From contig CM056577.1 in the NCBI GenBank assembly GCA_029721435.1, positions 120,779,219-120,843,218 on the forward strand: a stretch of 64,000 nt of DNA. Reading direction: 5' to 3'. Positions 12,968 to 59,358 of the stretch are shown here, in pieces; position 1 is the stretch's first letter; every line of letters starts with the position of its first letter. The notes beneath the pieces were generated by a model. That model made no database searches, was not told where the DNA came from, and saw nothing but the letters and a program-made list of their open reading frames with translations. The DNA is from Gymnothorax reevesii. Its lineage: Eukaryota > Chordata > Actinopteri > Anguilliformes > Muraenidae. Position numbers and translations under genes: made by a program.

Positions 12968-15188
12968 TCACACCACAGGCCGCTGATCAGCCTGCCTATG
13001 TGTATCCCCTGGATCGCTGTGATTGACAAATCCCAAGTTAGGCGCTTTCACGCATATCCGGCTTCAAAACGAGGCTCTGAGTGTTGACCTCGGCAGAAGT
13101 AACTGGGTGTTAATTTTTTTGACTTGAAAAATCGCTCAACATTTTGGCAGATAAACTAAATTTTTTGGCGAAACAGTTTATGAAATTAGTCGCATTTGGA
13201 GTGATATTGAAGTGCAATCCCCATTTTATATCCGAGTGGTGTTATTTCGTCTCAGTTGGTCATGCTTTTATTGACCTTTTTACCACTTGAAAATTCAGCA
13301 GTTTACACACACCATCATGCACGCACATTCCGACACACAATTAGCTACACATCACACTCGTCGCCCGTCTGTTCGTTTGGTGGGTTTTTCTGGCCTCTCC
13401 TGGACTTTATATCAATATTTTCAGTTGCTGGTTGACAAGAGCTTGGGCTGATAGCCAGTTAGGCCTGCAGGAAGCAGTTTTTATTTATGAATCTGCCTGT
13501 GAAACGGAGACAGTCCAGTCCGTCAGTCAGCAGCTCTGCCGTGCAACGGCTAAAAACCGTAACATCACGTGGTCGAAAATTAGTTATTGTCATTTTGGGG
13601 GTGTTGAAGACCTCCTTTATCATGTGGATGAATATTTTGAGTCAATCTGATTGTTTTTAAGGAAAAAAGAAACAGTACCACCGAAAATCCCATCAGAAAC
13701 CATGACAGAACGCCGTAACTGCAGTTATGGTGCTCAGCCTTTGTTTCAGGACGCTGACGTTGACTTAAGGTACCCTGACTTTGTTTAGCCGTGCATCAAA
13801 GCTTTGTTACTGTACAGCTCTGAAGTTACGGACAGTGATAGTTTGGGCAGGCTCATCTATGTCTCACACAGATACCTCCCTGTCAGCTAGTCTGCCTGTC
13901 ATCAGGCCCATAAACAATTAAATGCACATCCTACCTTTTCTTGAAAACCAATAAAATCCATGTCAGCCACCATCTGCAATGATTCCATGATAATCCACAA
14001 ATTAGAGTAAATATTTCTTTGATGCTACAGGCGAGTAGACTAATTTTTTATGATCAATGAGTTCACTAGATAGGCTGCCTAATGTCCACTGTTGGTTGCA
14101 AAACAGACCGTTAAAAAACATTCCTGCTATGGAACTTTTTTGGTCTATTGTGTAATGTCGGAGATGACTTCAGCCGAACAGGAAAATCCAATTCCGTCAT
14201 TATACATGTCTACTATGTCAGGCACATCATCAGCAATATTTCCACAATAATCCACTGTGAGAGCAGTTCCTAGGATGCAGGCAACAGACCACTTCTTTAT
14301 GATCAACAAGTCCGCAAGATAGTCCTACTTAACGTCTATAATTTGTCGCAAAGCAAACCGAACACACATTCCGCCTGTAAAACCCTTTCTTCGGTTGATC
14401 GTGTCTGAGTTAAGCTGCTTTCACACCGGACGCGAAATAAATTTTTAACACGACAGATTACATTCAAAGTCAATGCAGACACGAATACAGGCGCAACAAG
14501 TGTATTTGCGTCTTTGCATTGACTTTCAATAAAAAATGATTTCCTGTATTTTTCATACTGTATGATGCAAAGTAACTTATCTGCAGGCATTCTGTCTCAG
14601 GTGCCTCACACCAAACTAGAGCTGTTCTCCATCATGAAGATATTATGTAATGTCACCACAGCTCTGTATAGCAACAATTAAATGTATCTAATTCATTCTT
14701 AATCATTCAAAACAAATGTCATGATACGCAATCAATTATTAAAAAAAACTAACGGCACTTGTAACAGTACTCGTCTAACTGGGACGCTTCTTAAACTGGA
14801 AGTGGGTGAAAAATAGACACGCATCAATCTGGGATGACACCGTACACACAGGCCAGAATCATGCATCAATTCACCCTCAAAATAATCGTTTTGAAACTCA
14901 TAATTTCACTTCGAATGACACGTTCGCAATCTACGGGGATTCAGCTTACTTTTGCTTACATGTTGTAAGCAACAAATAATATGTAATATTCCACCAAACA
15001 TTGGGAATTTACGGCAATTTGAAAGCCATATCAGTAAAACGCCGCTTGCATCATCGCTGTTTAACACTCAGAGCCTCGTTTTAAAACCGGAAGATGCGCA
15101 AATTGTTTCAAATTCTGCAACTTGGGATTAGTCAATTGGCTCCCGTAGAACAGAGTAGTTCAGCCAATCACAGCGGCCCAGGGGGGAA
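12968..15188. mobile_element. Inverted-repeat element of ~2.2 kb, family unknown
   Basis: The ends are imperfect inverted repeats of about 110 bp. The left has CGCTGTGATTG, AATCCCAAGTT, ATCCGGCTTCAAAACGAGGC and CTCTGAGTGTT in order; the right, inverted, has CGCTGTGATTGGC, AATCCCAAGTT, TTCCGGTTTTAAAACGAGGC and CTCTGAGTGTT. Inside, a plus-strand frame at 13432-13650 (72 codons) is unrecognised. A second element-like end (CTGCTTTCACACCGGACGCG, 14416) lies in the middle. Boundaries are uncertain. Confidence 0.65.
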
Positions 15189-16044
15189 ACAGAGCTAGCA
15201 ACACATAACACAACACAGAACTATGGCGAAATCGCCACAATATAAAAAAATGAAACGTGATTTTTACCGTTTTTGTCGAGCTCACAGCCCAATGCCGTAG
15301 CAATGCTACAGGGTTGTTCTAATAAGAATGTGAATGGCACTAGACCCCGCAAGAACGAAGTTACATCGAAAGATCATACTGTTTTGAGACTGCATCTAAC
15401 TACACTGACATTCTCCAGTACTGCTTCTCCCGATGACGTCACCATGATTGCGCAATTGCCCAACATTTCCAGTGAAATTTCAAGGCCCATTCCCAAAACA
15501 ACTGTTCAGAACCTTTCAGCTCTAACAGGAAACATATGTCCCGCAATATTTCCAGATATCCTTTTGGGACATATGAGCCCCAGAAACCCTTGACTTTGGT
15601 CCAACTCCATATTAAAGGAACTTTTTTTTCCATGCTGAGAAGGAAACTTCCCAGCAGGGCATTATGGGTAAATACAAATGGCTGCTGAATGCTGACAGCT
15701 CACTCTGATTGTGAATAAATCCTTGCAACCCTTGGTAAGCAGCCATCATTTCTATAATCATTTGATAAAATTTGTGATATTTGAGATGATAGATTGTGTT
15801 ACATCTGTTAAGATGGTTATTTCAACTTTTATACTTGTATCTTGATGAGTAACAAAGGACTGAGACACATCTGCCCCACCAGTAGGCAGTTGTATGGATT
15901 CCTGGCAAGACTAGTATGACAAGAGGCTGCAAGTAGCTTGTGACATACTGTATATCCTATAGGTAACTGATTCGTATGACTGTTTTCGTATTGAAAGGTT
16001 GAAAGGGTTAATTCCAGTTATTTCCTTAATTAGCCATTTCAATA

Positions 16045-17593
16045 CAAACCCCAATTCCAATGAAGTTGCGAAGTTGTATAAACGTAAATAAAAACAGAAT
16101 GCAATGATTTGCAAGTCTCATAAACCCACATTTTATTCACAATAGAACACAGACAACAAATCTGATGTTGAAAGTGAGACATTTTGCCACTTCATGACAA
16201 ATATTTGCTCATTTTGAATTTGATGGCAGCAACATATCTCAAAAAAGTTGGGATAGGGCCATGTTTTCAATTGTGTAGCATCCCCACAACAGTCTGTAAA
16301 TGTCTGGGAAGTGAGGAGACCAGTTGCTGGAGTTTTGGAAGAGGGATGTTGTCCCACTCTTGTCTGATGTAGGATTCAAGCTGCTCAGCAGTCCTGGGTC
16401 TTCTAAGCCAGATTTTTCACTATATTATGCGCCAAATGTTTTCTATTGGTGAATAGTCTGGACTGCAGGCAGACTGTTTCAGCGGCCAGACTCTTCTACA
16501 GCGAAGCCACGTTGTTGTGATGGATGCAGTTGAATTAGCATCGTCTTGCTGAAATATGCAAGGCCTTCCCTGAAAGAGACATTGTTGTAAAACCTCTATG
16601 TACTTTTCAGCAGTGATAATGCCTGTCCAGATGTGTAAGCTGCCCTTGCCATAGGCACTAATGCAACCCCATACCATCAGAGATGCAGGATTCTGAACTG
16701 AGCACTGATAACAAGCTGGATAGTCCCCCTCCTCTTTAGTCTGCACGACACGGTGTCCATGTTTTCCAAAAATAATTTCACATTTTGATTCATCTGACCA
16801 CAGAACAGTTCTACATTTTGCCTCAATTCATTTCAAATAAACTTTGGCCCAAAGAAAACAGCGGCATTTCTGGATCACGTTCACATATGGCTTCGTCTTT
16901 GCACGATACAGCTTTAACTTGCATTTGTGGAAAACTGTGTTCACAGGCAATTATTTCTGGAAGTGTTCCTGAACCCTTGCAGTGAATTCCAGTGCAGATT
17001 TATGCTGTTTTTAATGCAGTGTCGGCCAAGGGCCCAAAGATCACTAGCATCCAATATTGACCTTCGGCCTTGTCCCTGACGCGCAGAGGTTTCTCCAGAA
17101 TCTTTTGATGAGATTATGTACTGTAGGTGGTGGGATACTCAAAATCTTGGCAATTTTACATTGAGGAACATTTTTCTGATATTGTCCCACAATTTTTAGA
17201 CTTAGTTTTTCACAGATGAACCTCTGCCCATCTTTACTTCTGAGAGACTCTGCTTCTCAAAAATGTTCTTTCTGTACCCAGTCATGTTACTGACCTGCTG
17301 CCAATTAACCTAATTAGTTGTAAAATGCTTCTCTAGCTGTTTTATATTAGTACCTTTTACTTTTTCAGCCTTTTGTTGCCCCTGTCCCAACTTTTTTTGA
17401 GATGTGTTGCTGCCAACAAATTCAAAATGAGCCAATATTTTTCATGAAATAGTGAAATGTCTCACTTTCAACATCTGATGTGTTGCCTATGTTCTATTGT
17501 GAATAAAATGAGGGTTTGAGATCTGCAAATCATTTCATACTGTTTTAATTAACATTTTAGACAATGTCCCAACTTCATTGTAATTGGGGTTTG
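16045..17593 (-). mobile_element. Full-length Tc1-like element, dead transposase
   Basis: The ends CAAACCCCAATTCCAATGAA and, inverted, CAAACCCCAATTACAATGAA are flanked by TA (16043-16044, 17594-17595). Length is 1549 bp. The minus strand carries a decayed transposase; the open piece at 16746-16420 contains [25 protein letters not shown] and [13 protein letters not shown], the second Asp and the Glu region of the DDE catalytic triad. The N-terminal part is broken. Confidence 0.93.
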
Positions 17594-17964
17594 TAAACAA
17601 CAATATCATACATGGGTTCCTTGGTACAGAATCATGTGCACAAAAGCAGGTATGAGCATGACAGAGGGCCTCTAACACAGGGAATGTTTATTAGGATTAA
17701 AGGTCAGGAATTGAGAGTTTAAATGTATTTGGCAGAGGTTTATGTAAACATCCGACTTGAACTGCGTGCAATGGCAAGAGGTTTCAGTCACAGTCCAGCT
17801 TTTCTCTCTCTTACTGACGTATTTACTTTCTACACCCTCTCTTTCCCAGATTTCTAAGAGTTTGATGTTTAGAACAAAATGCACCATAGTTAACAGCATT
17901 CTCGCCTGGAGCTCTGTATCACGAATGCAGTACGGGCAAGTCAGCCTTTCAGTGACTGCTCACC

Positions 17965-18125
17965 TCCTCTCTCTCTCTCTCACTTTTTTATCTTCCCTGT
18001 CCTCTCTCTCTCTCTCTCTCTATCCCCGTCTCTCCCTCCCTCCCTGAACCTCCAGAGTCAATCACTCTCCCTCTCCCTCGGAGGATCTCCTGAGTCTCTC
18101 TCTCTCTCTCCCTCCCTCTCTCCGA
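17965..18125. repeat. CT-rich low-complexity tract
   Basis: CTCTCTCT runs with short interruptions. Frames here are artefacts. Confidence 0.92.
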
Positions 18126-18258
18126 GGATCACCTGATTTTATCTCTCATAACGCAGCCCGACCTTGTTCAGCCCAACAGTGCAAACACGGAGCACAATGG
18201 ATCCGCATGGCGCGTGAGCAGATCAGTTAGACTTCAGGGTGGGAGCCACTTGGTGTTC

Positions 18259-18260
<2 letters not shown>

Positions 18261-18297
<37 letters not shown>

Positions 18298-18386
18298 TAC
18301 ATGTACATGTGTTTTGGGAGTCTTATCTATGAGTGTGCGGTATACGTTTTGTCAAAGTACATTCACTCTGCGTCTGTTTCTGTACA

Positions 18387-18424
<38 letters not shown>
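18261..18424. repeat. Two GT microsatellites in a duplicated segment
   Basis: GT runs at 18261-18294 and 18391-18424. Flanking sequence is also partly repeated (TGTTTTGGGAGTCTTATCTA / TGTTCTGGGAGTGTATCTGT), so the microsatellite and its flank were tandemly duplicated at ~130 bp spacing. Confidence 0.85.
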
Positions 18425-18954
18425 CACGCCTATGTGTGTTCTGGGAGTGTATCTGTGAATGTGTGGCATACATTTTGTCTGAGTACATTAACATTGTGTT
18501 TATTTCAGTCAGTGTGTGTGTATTCACACACATGCGTGTTCAGTGAATGTCTGTCCAATGCAGTGTCCGCAGCAGCTCAGATTAAAGGATGATGAGACAG
18601 AAAACAGGACCTGCACTTCAATTCAAATGTTCACTGATCCCGCTCAGATTACATCAGATTACATTAATTGTTATTACCGGTTGATATGATGTTTTACTGT
18701 TTTCTACTGATATTTTACATTGGACCCCAGGAAGACTAGTCTGTCGCTTGTGCGTTGACTAACAGGGATACATAATAAACAATAAACAATAAACAACAAT
18801 CAGCACAAATTGAGTTCTCAGCACAGCAACCGCCACAACATTATTTTGGTTTTTCAAATCAATGGAAACAAGGCAAACAGAGATAGCAGACCTGACCCCA
18901 GCCACGGGCTGACAGACAGAGTGACAGACACACACAGACATGATCATTGCTTAA

Positions 18955-18981
18955 CCTGGCCCCCTAGGGGAGGGGCCAGGT
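18955..18981. other. GC-rich hairpin
   Basis: CCTGGCCCC and GGGGCCAGG flank a short loop, making a stable 9-bp-stem palindrome. Role unknown. Confidence 0.5.
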
Positions 18982-19224
18982 AATTAACTACTTTTACCTA
19001 CAAAAAATGTATAGGCCAACTTAATTGCAGTGTGGAAGGAACTGAAAGAAAATAAGGACTTTTTTTTTTTTTTTTTACATGCTTTTAAGTGCTGTTAACA
19101 CAAGATCTTTAAGATGGACTACACAATGTTGTGAGTTTCTGCGAGCGAACACATCTTGAGCACACTTCTCCAGACTCCTCCTTTTTATAAATTCCATTGA
19201 AATTAAAAAAAAAATTATATCCAT

Positions 19225-19425
19225 TTAATTATTACCTCTGCCAAGAAGGGGTTTTTTCTCAGCGTTGGCTTGTCTGTCTGATTGTGTACACGATAACTCA
19301 AAAAGTAATGAACGGATATCTCCGAAATTTTGCGGGTAGGTTGCTATCACATCAGGGATGGACCCAATTGATTTTGACTGTGATCGGTCAAACAATACAG
19401 CTGCCACGGCAGCCATCTAGAAATT
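19225..19425 (+). repeat. Dispersed repeat fragment (TACCTCTGCCAAG type)
   Basis: ACCTCTGCCAAGAAGG, GTTGGCTTGTCTGTCTG, ATAACTCAAAAAGTAATGAA and AAATTTTGCGGGTAGG in order match a repeat common in fish and other animals. It has no intact frame. Confidence 0.5.
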
Positions 19426-20191
19426 CAATGACACACAATAACTGAACTTCATTCCCTGTGATATTACTCAAATTTTGTCGGTTGACTGGTCTTGCGTCAG
19501 GGACGAAACTTATCCCTAAATTTCTCATGGGCCATGTTCACTCAGCAAGATTTTGACTGAAATGTCCCGGTGAAGGTTTGCACACTCAAAGTGTCCCCAG
19601 TTAATTCATACATTTATCTTGTGCAATTAGCCCACTGTGTGTTGGACTTACTCAAGTCAATTTTATTTTCAATTCACAGAGCCCACAGCTATACCTGCTC
19701 CCTTGAGGTCAAGGAGTGGTCAAAGGTCAGGGGTCAGAGGGGAACCTTAGACGTGAAATACAGGACCAGAGAAGAAGAGCAACCACACTCCCCCTCCTTC
19801 ATCCCTCCATCTCTTCTTCCGTTCCTCTGCCAGCACACCTCTTGTCTCTGTCTCTCTCTCTCTCTCTCTCCACCCCCACCTCCCGCACCTCAGACCACCC
19901 CTTTACACCCCCCTCCTTCCCTCTCTCACTCCACTTCTTTTGTCTTTTCAACATCTTTTCTTATTCCACTCGGAGTCAGGAACAGCAGAGACCCTAAAAG
20001 TCCATTGTGACGTTACTGTAGGAACAGCTTGGGGCCTCACTGCTCTGCTTTCACCACCTTAACAACAGCCAGACCGCGAGCGGACAGCTCACTTACATCC
20101 CAGGACGACAAAAAAAAAAGAACTGGAAACCGCAAGTTTTTCATTCCTCCTTAAACCAGCGATACAGCTTTGTCCCAATTCCCAGAACTGC

Positions 20192-20247
20192 AATGCAGGA
20201 CTCAGACTGCAGCATTGAACACATTTGCAAATGGGGTCTTGAAGTCA
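20192..20247 (+). other. Weak candidate coding exon
   Basis: ATG CAG GAC TCA... stays open for 18 codons and ends at a good donor (GTCAG|GTAAAC). The peptide (MQDSDCSIEHICKWGLEV) is not recognised, and no partner exon was found. Confidence 0.15.
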
Positions 20248-20454
20248 GGTAAACACACTGAATCTTAAATATAAACTTACAAACCCCCCATGGTTTTCAG
20301 ACCCAAAGGTTTCTGCTGGACGAAGCCAAACAAACGGCGATACTTCTTTCATTAATATTTTTACCAATTAATAACCCGTATTTAAGCTATTAAACGACCC
20401 ACCCTCGACACAGATGGCAAACGTAACGACAGAACACAAAGGGTAAGTTTCGCA

Positions 20455-20545
20455 GGTACATGTAAAACTTAGTCCTGGACTAAACTCAGACATTTGCTTA
20501 TGGTGAAACCGACTATGTCTTTTAAAATAAGCCTAAAGATAGAAA
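20455..20545 (+). repeat. MITE fragment (TTAGTCCTGGACTAAA type)
   Basis: CTTAGTCCTGGACTAAACTC followed by AATAAGCCTAAAG resembles a widespread small fish repeat. Confidence 0.4.
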
Positions 20546-21849
20546 AAAAAGTACAACACTAAACAGGGTGCGAGTAACGCGGACGGAGCTACAATTGCCG
20601 ACATATCGCACCCTCTCCCCAGGCCGTCTCTGTCCCTGGGGATGTTTTGTGTTACCGGCTAACGCTTCGTAAAACCAATTGGAATCAATGCTTCTTTTGT
20701 CCTACACCAACACCCCAACCCCCTTCCACCTCGAATAAGATAACACTTTTACCTACCCACTGAACGCAAGGTGGGTAAGGATTTACACGCACCAGAGGAA
20801 TGAAATGAACCGACAAAACTTGCGCAGGGCTTATCTTGACAGTCACATTGTGAGCACTAAGTCACTGAAAAGTGCTGGGGGTTATAGCCAACCTACTCAT
20901 CATAACCACGGCATAATCACGATTTTACACTCCAAAGTCCATTGACTGACCTCTCCCTGTCTCCCTCTCTCTCGTTTGTTCTATGACATGTAAAGTACTA
21001 GTAGAACCCAAATGAGCAAATGAAGTCAAAATTGTCGGTTATTTTTGAACACCTGGACATGGCGTAATGCCCTGTAAAAAGGCAATCTAACAGTACGCAG
21101 GAGGATAATTTCTGCTCCCGAATACACCTTTGATGGTGGTGCAGGAAGGGAGTGCTCATAATTACAGTGTAACTGGAGCAGGATTTTTTTTCCCCCTTTG
21201 GAGAGTTCGGGATGTTGTAATTGCGTGTTTGGTCTCCATTTGCCACAGGTGTTATTAAGACAGCCAAATTTAACGACGCACTCTTGCCGATCTCAGTTTG
21301 GAACTAACACCGCTTTAAATTCATGTTACAAAACTCCTTCAACATCCATAGCAAATAAAACTCAGCATACCGAGAGGGGTCCTAATTGAACTCAGGGCAA
21401 ATACTTAAAAGTTGACGTGATTGGGTGGATCGGGTTCAGCGCGCATATCAACCTAACATTTTACGCAGAATTAGCCTAAGCAAGAAATGATGAACTTGTA
21501 AAGTTGGGTGTGAAAGGACTTTAGGACCAACATTTACTACATTTGGCAGTCTTACTAATGCCGCTCACATGTTCTGCAAGAATTGTTATGGAATTAATAA
21601 TGTATGAGCAGGATACAGCTCCTAAACGCTTGTTTAAGACAGACCAGAGATGAGCAGCTCGTGAATTCCATTGATACGCAACGTTGCAATTTCAGCCTCG
21701 GAATTAACAACAACACTTGCATTAAAACCGAACGGTATGTTTGAACGAATTAACAAAGTTTCTCATTATTCACACTCACTCGTGACTCACCTGGCAAGTA
21801 GTCAATTCCTTTTACATGCGTCCGGTATCGTATTCAAATAGAAAACCGA

Positions 21850-22450
21850 TCCTTGCTCTGTCAACGACTATTAGTGCGTAATCATGACTGATTCTCGCAC
21901 ATCGGTCCAGCTGAGAAAACGGCTCATTTTTTACGAAACTTCCCCAGATGATTTCAGCTACCTGACCGTCGTTCACTGGACCCCAGCACAGAGACCACTC
22001 GGCGCAGATCGACTTCCCCCCGTGTTAGTGTTTACTTCGCCACTCCCACGCGGCCTCTCATATTCCCTTAGGCGAAGGATACTTGTTGCACGTCAGTAAT
22101 ACGTATCCTGCTTCGTCGATCGTCTCCGGGTCTCCAAGAATGTAGCCTGTATTTATCTGTCTGCTTCCCGCACTCGTTAAGTGCTGGCGTTTTAGGTGTG
22201 CCTATTCCACACACTGTCACCACCGGCTACGGAGTTGTAGGCCTAAGTTCGCTTTACAAACCATTTTGCAAGCGCGCCCGCGTCAAGCTGGCATCCGCTC
22301 CTCGCCTGTGCGGGTCATCATGTCCAGCTGTCTCCCCGGGGCCAGTTTTATTTCGCTGCCCAAAAGCGCCCTTGTGTCAGCCTAACTCTGTTTACATTCC
22401 ACTTGTACGGAGGAAGGCCAAACAGTAAACAAGTTTGAAGGAGACAGCGG
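21850..22450. promoter_or_regulatory. CpG-rich patch, candidate promoter island
   Basis: CpG dinucleotides are dense (roughly 24 in 22000-22420 by eye) and GC is above 50%, against a CpG-poor background. No coding sequence can be assigned. It lies ~4 kb beyond the last dapk2 exon and could mark the promoter of a neighbouring gene outside or at the edge of the recognisable sequence. Confidence 0.4.
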
Positions 22451-23744
22451 GGTCGACGTTGGAATGTGGGTGAAACTGGTGGGAAAAATCGGAATAGCTG
22501 AGAAAAACGTATTTTACCCGCATCCCTCGTTACCTCCATCCAGGAATGCACCTACCCTCCAGAACCATTAGTTACACTGTCTGTCATTATCTCTAGGTAT
22601 TTCAACACACCCTGTCTGCCAAATGCCTTGCCTTCCACTCCGGGATACACAGGTATGGCACCGAAAACGAACGCGCTCTCCGAAGGATAACGAAGACTAT
22701 CATGTCTTTCGTTTCGTCTTTCTTAAGCCTATGACTGATATTTGGTTTTCGGTGACATATTAAAAAATAAATAAATATAGAAATACGATACGCTCAGGTT
22801 ATGTCGGCTCACCGCTCTTTCATAATCCCAACACTAGAATCACATTGTTGCTTTAAAAATAATTATATGCGTCATATAAGATCAAATTCCTGTGTTAAGT
22901 CCAGTTCGATCCCATAATGGTGCAGTTTGGAAATGTGGTTTTCATTGACTTATTTTGACATTCTCCACATACACCAAGCCATTAAAACCACTCATAGATG
23001 TAGTGAATAATGTTGATTATCTCATAACAATGGCGCATGTCAAGGCCTGCAGACAGATTTTAGACAGTGAGTGAACAGCCAGTTTGTTGGATGTGGGAGA
23101 AATGCGCAGTAAATGCCTTTGACAAGGCCTTAACTGTTATAGCCTGATGAGTGGGTTACAGACTTTGGGGTGCTCCCGATCAGCAGATGTGAGTACCTAC
23201 TAGTAGCGGTCCAAGTAGGGGTAAACCATGCACGACGAGAGGGTTTTGGGCACCCGAGGCTCATCCATGCACGAGGACTATGAAGACTATCCAGTCTGGT
23301 CCAAACCAATAGAGGGGAAACTTTGGCATAAGAAAAGGAGAATTTAAATAATATTTACATAAGGAATGTGTCACAACACAGTACATCATATCATGCTATG
23401 TATTGCACCTTCTAGCTTGCAAACCAGTCAAATTGCCCACTCTAACCCCAGTCCACCTCTAAATGCAGCCCCAATGGGCTTCTGAACTTCAGGACTGAAC
23501 CTCCAGTCCTGTTGAAGAAGGTCACCTGGTCTAGTCAGCCTCATTTTCCTTAACATCACGCGCTTCAGCTGGGTGCGTGTGCACCGTTTCCCTGGGAGGA
23601 GATGGCATCAGGACGCACTGTTGGAAGAAGACAAGCTGGCGGAGGGAGAGTGTCTGGGAAACGCTCTGCTGAGAAACCCTGAGTTTGGGAATTCAAGTGA
23701 TGTCAGTTTGATGGTGCCGTTTTGGCAGCACAGGGGAGGATCTT

Positions 23745-23790
23745 CCCTATATTAGGCAGGTGATTTTAATCTTGTGGCTGATCAGAGTAA
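23745..23790 (+). repeat. Dispersed repeat end fragment
   Basis: TTAGGCAGGTGATTTTAATC followed by TTGTGGCTGATCAG matches a frequent teleost transposon end. No partner end was seen. Confidence 0.4.
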
Positions 23791-26325
23791 GTCACAATAA
23801 TTACTCTGAATGCTTAATTGTGAAATAGCCGGCCATATTCCCAAAATATTCTACACACTGTCAAGCAGCAATGTGAATAAACACAACTACGGTTAGAAAC
23901 GTAGCGTTTTACTGGAGTTAAGATGCAATGACAAGGCCCCAGGACACGTACAGAGAATCCCGGGAGAGTGACAGAGAGTATCTCAGAACAAACTGAATAA
24001 GTTGCAGCAAGACCCCAGTGTCAGACCCAAGGGAGCTTAAAATAATTTATTGTCCGAGGCTCAGAGGTCAAAATAGAGTCTTTATTTTTCTCAACATTCA
24101 GAATGACTGTTTCCCCGTACATTTCTGCTATTCTTTTTACAAAGTATTTGTCATTAGTTTCGCTTGTAAACATCACAAAGCTAATAACGAGACAGTTTAA
24201 CACTTCTCACTGCATTAACCTCATGACAGCTGTCACACTGAAACAAAAAAAAAAATACAAGAAACACCGCGAAAACAAATAAACAAACAAAATTATAATT
24301 ACTGAAGCACTTATCAGTACATAAAATCTTTCATCAGTCTTTTTTTGTTAAATAAGACAAGCTTTAAAAGGCCATTCTCCACATGAGGAAAAAATTATTT
24401 TGGGGTGTTATTCAGACAATTTAAGCCTAGCCCAAGACTAAAAGAAATTTTAAATGTATATTTTCCAAATAAAACTGTTTAGTGAAGCAATAAGCTCAAT
24501 CCGTACCTGTGAAACAGAGTTCTGTCAACAGACTCCTCTTTCTAAATATACAAAGGGAATCTAGCACAGCTCTCATCTAAATGACTTTAAAATAACAATG
24601 ACTAATAACATTACAAAATGTATTAATGATGCACGGATAAGCTTTATATTTGCTTAATAGTTAAAATAATGAATGGTTTATGGCTGGCTGCAGCACCTCT
24701 GTAGTAACAAATATAACATATATTCTTTTTTAAAAACAAACTTAAGAGGTCATGAAGTGGCAAAGTGCTTGAAACATCACGTTCATTTGATGAATTACAG
24801 TATCAGGCATCATGCATTCAATCGGATTTCTGCGTTGTGTACACTGCAGATTGCATGACAGGCTCTTTGTCTGAGATGGCAGCTTGAAATAGGCCAGTAA
24901 ATACAAGGACTGTTTACCTGTATAAAAATATTTCCCTTCCAGCTCAGAAAAAAAAAAAGATTGCCAAGTTGGTATGGCGGTTAGCTCAATACTGAGCGAG
25001 CGTGCCTTTTGGAGAGGTCCAATCACGGCACAATCCAGTGTCAGTCTCACAGTGCTACATCCCTTCATACAGTGCATTCCAAGTGTACTCAGACAGTATT
25101 ATGGTATAAAAGGGCAGTAATTACTTTACAATACATATGTTACAGGTGTAAATATACCTAACTTAAAGCTTATGGTTTCTGCTTTAACCTAAAATTCAGA
25201 ATTTTCAATTCCAAAGAGCTGGAGTTCAAAGCTGTGTCTAAGTCCAAATGTATGCGACCTGTGACAGAGAAGAACATTCCAGAGGTCAGAAAGTAAAAGT
25301 CCTGCTGTGTTTTATTTCCATCATCAAGCTCAACCAGTTAATTTCACAAAGTAGAGCAATATTCTGGCAGACGGGCTGCTCTAATGAGCAAATCTAGGTG
25401 GTTGGAACGAAATACTGGGGAGCATTTTAACTTTCTGAACCTGGAATGTCCACTTTTGCTTATACTGAAGAACTTTCCTTCACGTTGCTAATTTTAGGTA
25501 GCATAAAATGGACACAAACTGCTACTACTACCAATCAACTGCCTGCCCTGGCCTTGCTCACATTTGACTGCACACAATATGGTCAAACATGCTACTGTAC
25601 TAGACTGATATCCCAGTCATAGACTTTAGAGTAACCATCCATCTCTGGGTCATGCTACGACTATTTAACAGCCACTAAGTTCGCTATTTCGACTGAATCA
25701 GTGCCGGTGTCAGTAATTGATCATTGTGATCCGGCGCTCTCTAGTGACTAAACCGCTCCTCAGTTTACGGCTCCACAACTGGAGCAATCGCCCACGATCA
25801 TTTTCACACATTCCTAGATCAATTACGCATTGCCATTTTACCAATCCGATACCACAAACTTGCATAGAGCTTAGATCGACAAGCCTCTGATTTTTACAAT
25901 CTAAAATGTGAAGTATTCAGTAAATACTTCTTTTGTTATTTGTCAACGCAACTTCGATGAAGTCAGGTGGGCCACTTAAAATCCCCTGAATTGAGCAGAC
26001 TACAGTTTCAACAAGGCTTTTTGCAGAATGAAATACTTTTATGTTAATAATAATAATAAAAAAAACACAGGAACAACACAAAGCAACTCTAAAAAGACTC
26101 CAAAGAAAAAATGCGCAACCTACTGCTGGAATCCAACAAAATCCATAGTGTAAAATCATATCTAATTCCAGTGTTTGAATTAATTTGGGAAAATCCGTAA
26201 GTTCTTGAAAATGATTTTAAATAGAAATGCATCCGCAAATAATTACAAGCTCCTGAATCACTTAAACGTAAAAACATGACACGCAATTCATCACAGGACC
26301 GCATGCAAAAAACAAAGCACAACTC
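23790..26325. other. Downstream flank / possible long 3' UTR of dapk2
   Basis: AT-rich, with few long frames and several AATAAA motifs on the minus strand (near 25311 and 24090). No conserved exon was recognised on either strand. A long 3' UTR is possible but not shown. A fragment TTTAAGCCTAGCCCAAGACT (24420-24440) resembles a fish MITE end. Confidence 0.35.
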
Positions 26326-26331
26326 TTTATT
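26326..26331 (-). terminator. dapk2: Candidate dapk2 polyadenylation signal
   Basis: AATAAA on the minus strand, about 290 bp past the stop codon, is the nearest canonical hexamer. Other AATAAA motifs occur further downstream (near 25311 and 24090), so longer 3' UTRs are possible. Confidence 0.35.
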
Positions 26332-26616
26332 CAGAGTAAGAGGCAGAATAGCTCTGCTGAGGGTTAGGCATACCCGCCACGACCCATCCAATATCTCATC
26401 AAACTAGGTAATATTCAAAACGTGACCCCAACGACAGGTGTTTTGTGCGGTTTTACACACAGGTGGAGACTCCACCTCACACGGTAAATTACTAGAGAAA
26501 AGTGACGAAGCACTTAGCAATACAGGTGATGTCCCGTGTTCCACTGGACTCTTCTGTGCGCAGTCGAGGATTATTATCCGCACATTCGGGATTTTCACGC
26601 CCTCTGGTGTCCAACT

Positions 26617-59358
<32,742 letters not shown>

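Noticed and set aside
18214..18592. Val/Cys-rich frames of 110-117 codons
   Set aside because: They are translations of GT microsatellites and their flanks.
19570..20010. 146-codon Pro/Ser/Leu frame
   Set aside because: Mostly CT-rich low complexity, with no recognisable motif.
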